DNA of 11,649 bases from Cyanobacteria bacterium M_surface_7_m2_040 (GTDB taxonomy: Bacteria > Cyanobacteriota > Cyanobacteriia > PCC-6307 > Cyanobiaceae), in assembly GCA_016882555.1 (NCBI GenBank), contig VGPQ01000014.1, positions 1 to 11,649 of the forward strand, in the 5' to 3' direction. This document shows positions 10,538 to 11,649 of this stretch, piece after piece; position 1 is the first letter of the stretch, and every line of letters begins with the position of its first letter. The notes under the pieces are model-generated. The model was not told the DNA's origin, ran no database searches, and was given only the letters and a program-made list of their open reading frames with translations. A program made the translations under genes and the position numbers.

Positions 10538-11649
10538 CGGCAGCTTGAGCCGTCGCTCCAGCTGCTTGAACAGCAGCGAGGCGGTGGTGGTCATCACCAG
10601 ATACACCAGCGCCACGGCGATGTAGATCTCGAACGCCCGGTAGGTGGTGGCGACCATCAGCTGCCCCTGCCGGAACAGCTCGTCAAAGCCGATCACGGCC
10701 GCCAGGCTGGTGTCCTTGATCAGGGTGATGAATTCATTGGCCAGCGGTGGCAGCACCCGGCGGATGGCCTGGGGCGCGATCACAAAGCGCATGCGCTCCA
10801 GGGGGCTGAAGCCCAGGGCGTCGGCCGCCTCCCACTGGCCCCGGTCGATCGATTCGATGCCGCTGCGCAGGGTTTCGGCCAGGTAGGCCGCCACATTGAG
10901 GCTCAGGGCGGTGACGGCCGCCGGCAGCCGCTCAATCGTGAAGCCCACTTCCAGGCTCTGCAGCAGCGCCGGCAGGCCGAAGTAGATCAAGAACAGCTGC
11001 ACCAGCATCGGGGTGCCGCGAAAGAAGTCGATGTAGACGCGGCACAGGCGGTGGGCCCAGGGCAGCGGTGCCTGCAGCAGCATCGCCAGGGCGGTGCCGC
11101 CGATCAGCCCGAAGCTGAACGACAGCACCGTCAGCAGCAGGGTGATGCCGGCCCCTTTCAGCAGGTTCTGGCCCAGCAGCGCCAGATTCAACCCCGCCTG
11201 GGGCGACACCCGTTGTTTCAGCCCCGGGGCCTCGGCCGGCAGCTCGGGCGGCTCGTCGCCGAACCACTTGCGGTAGAGGGCGGCGTAGCGGCCGTCGTCG
11301 ATCAGCGCACCCAGGGCCTTGTTGATCGGCGCCTCAAGAGGCGAGTCGGTGGGCAGGGCGATGCCGTAGTACTCGGTGCTGAGGTGCTCGCCGGCGATGC
11401 GCAGGCCGGTGAGCTTGGCCTGATCGATGGCGTAGAGAATGGCCGGCACATCGCTCACCACGGCGTCGGCATTGCCGTTGGCCAGCTCCTGCAGGGCCAG
11501 GGGGGTGGAGTCGAAGCTGCTCACCTGGGCTTTGGGCACCTTGGCGGCGGCGATGGCGCCGGTGGTGCCGATCTGCACGGCGATGCGCCGCCCCTTGAGC
11601 GCCTCCAGGTTGGCGAACTGGGGGCCTTTGTTGCGTACCACGATCGCCT
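10532..11649 (-). CDS. Polar amino-acid ABC transporter, fused substrate-binding protein and permease (5' end missing)
   Basis: The frame runs off the right edge, so the N-terminus, with any signal peptide and the first binding lobe, is absent. Numbering from V at 11641: residues 1-128 are the second part of a family-3 solute-binding domain (I-A-V-Q-I-G-T-T-G at 20-28, V-V-S-D-V at 61-65, ending R-K-W-F-G). After a linker comes a His/Glu/Gln-type permease with helices at about 164-190, 211-228, 238-258, 303-318 and 337-358. It has F-R-G-T-P-M-L-V-Q-L at 207-216 and the ATPase-docking EAA loop at 271-293 (E-A-A then G at 277). Such fusions occur in cyanobacteria, for example BgtB for basic amino acids and glutamine; the ligand here cannot be set from sequence. 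The ATPase is not in the window. It converges on rplA with zero spacing. Confidence 0.93.
   Translation of the reverse strand, partial: AIVVRNKGPQFANLEALKGRRIAVQIGTTGAIAAAKVPKAQVSSFDSTPLALQELANGNADAVVSDVPAILYAIDQAKLTGLRIAGEHLSTEYYGIALPTDSPLEAPINKALGALIDDGRYAALYRKWFGDEPPELPAEAPGLKQRVSPQAGLNLALLGQNLLKGAGITLLLTVLSFSFGLIGGTALAMLLQAPLPWAHRLCRVYIDFFRGTPMLVQLFLIYFGLPALLQSLEVGFTIERLPAAVTALSLNVAAYLAETLRSGIESIDRGQWEAADALGFSPLERMRFVIAPQAIRRVLPPLANEFITLIKDTSLAAVIGFDELFRQGQLMVATTYRAFEIYIAVALVYLVMTTTASLLFKQLERRLKLPA

Overview
The window looks like part of the chromosome of a GC-rich unicellular picocyanobacterium of the Synechococcus/Cyanobium type. The basis is a cyanobacterial-style enolase N-terminus (begins M-I-D-S-L-D), a ClpB2-type disaggregase, SecE and NusG with hydrophilic N-terminal extensions, an amino-acid ABC protein with binding protein fused to permease, and about 70% GC coding sequence with almost no space between genes. 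The assignment rests on remembered family features, not on a search. No tRNA, rRNA, CRISPR array, insertion sequence or phage gene was seen, and no stretch over 300 bases lacks a gene.

Layout. (1) 37-753, minus: a multi-pass membrane protein that is clearly more AT-rich than the rest. (2) 895-3575, plus: four overlapping genes, namely a single-pass hypothetical, a small helical hypothetical, an ABC1/UbiB-family atypical kinase and a small three-helix membrane protein. (3) 3579-4874, minus: enolase, tail to tail with the previous group. (4) 5018-10531, plus: gloA, clpB2, secE, nusG, rplK and rplA, running from methylglyoxal detoxification through protein disaggregation to the protein-export, antitermination and ribosomal-protein block. 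(5) 10532-11649, minus: the 3' part of a fused binding-protein/permease gene of a polar amino-acid ABC transporter, cut by the window edge.

The genes are mostly housekeeping. eno and gloA diverge from a 143-bp region and both act around the lower glycolytic/triose pathway. secE, nusG, rplK and rplA form the usual export/transcription/ribosome cluster, but rplJ and rplL, normally next, are not there: the transporter gene faces rplA with no spacer. Both convergent gene pairs end inside a shared palindrome that contains the two stop codons.

I see no convincing undescribed multi-gene system. The most useful leads are the palindromic stop-codon junctions, the rplA/transporter junction, the possible structured leader between rplK and rplA, the AT-rich membrane gene, and the uncharacterised partners of the ABC1 kinase.
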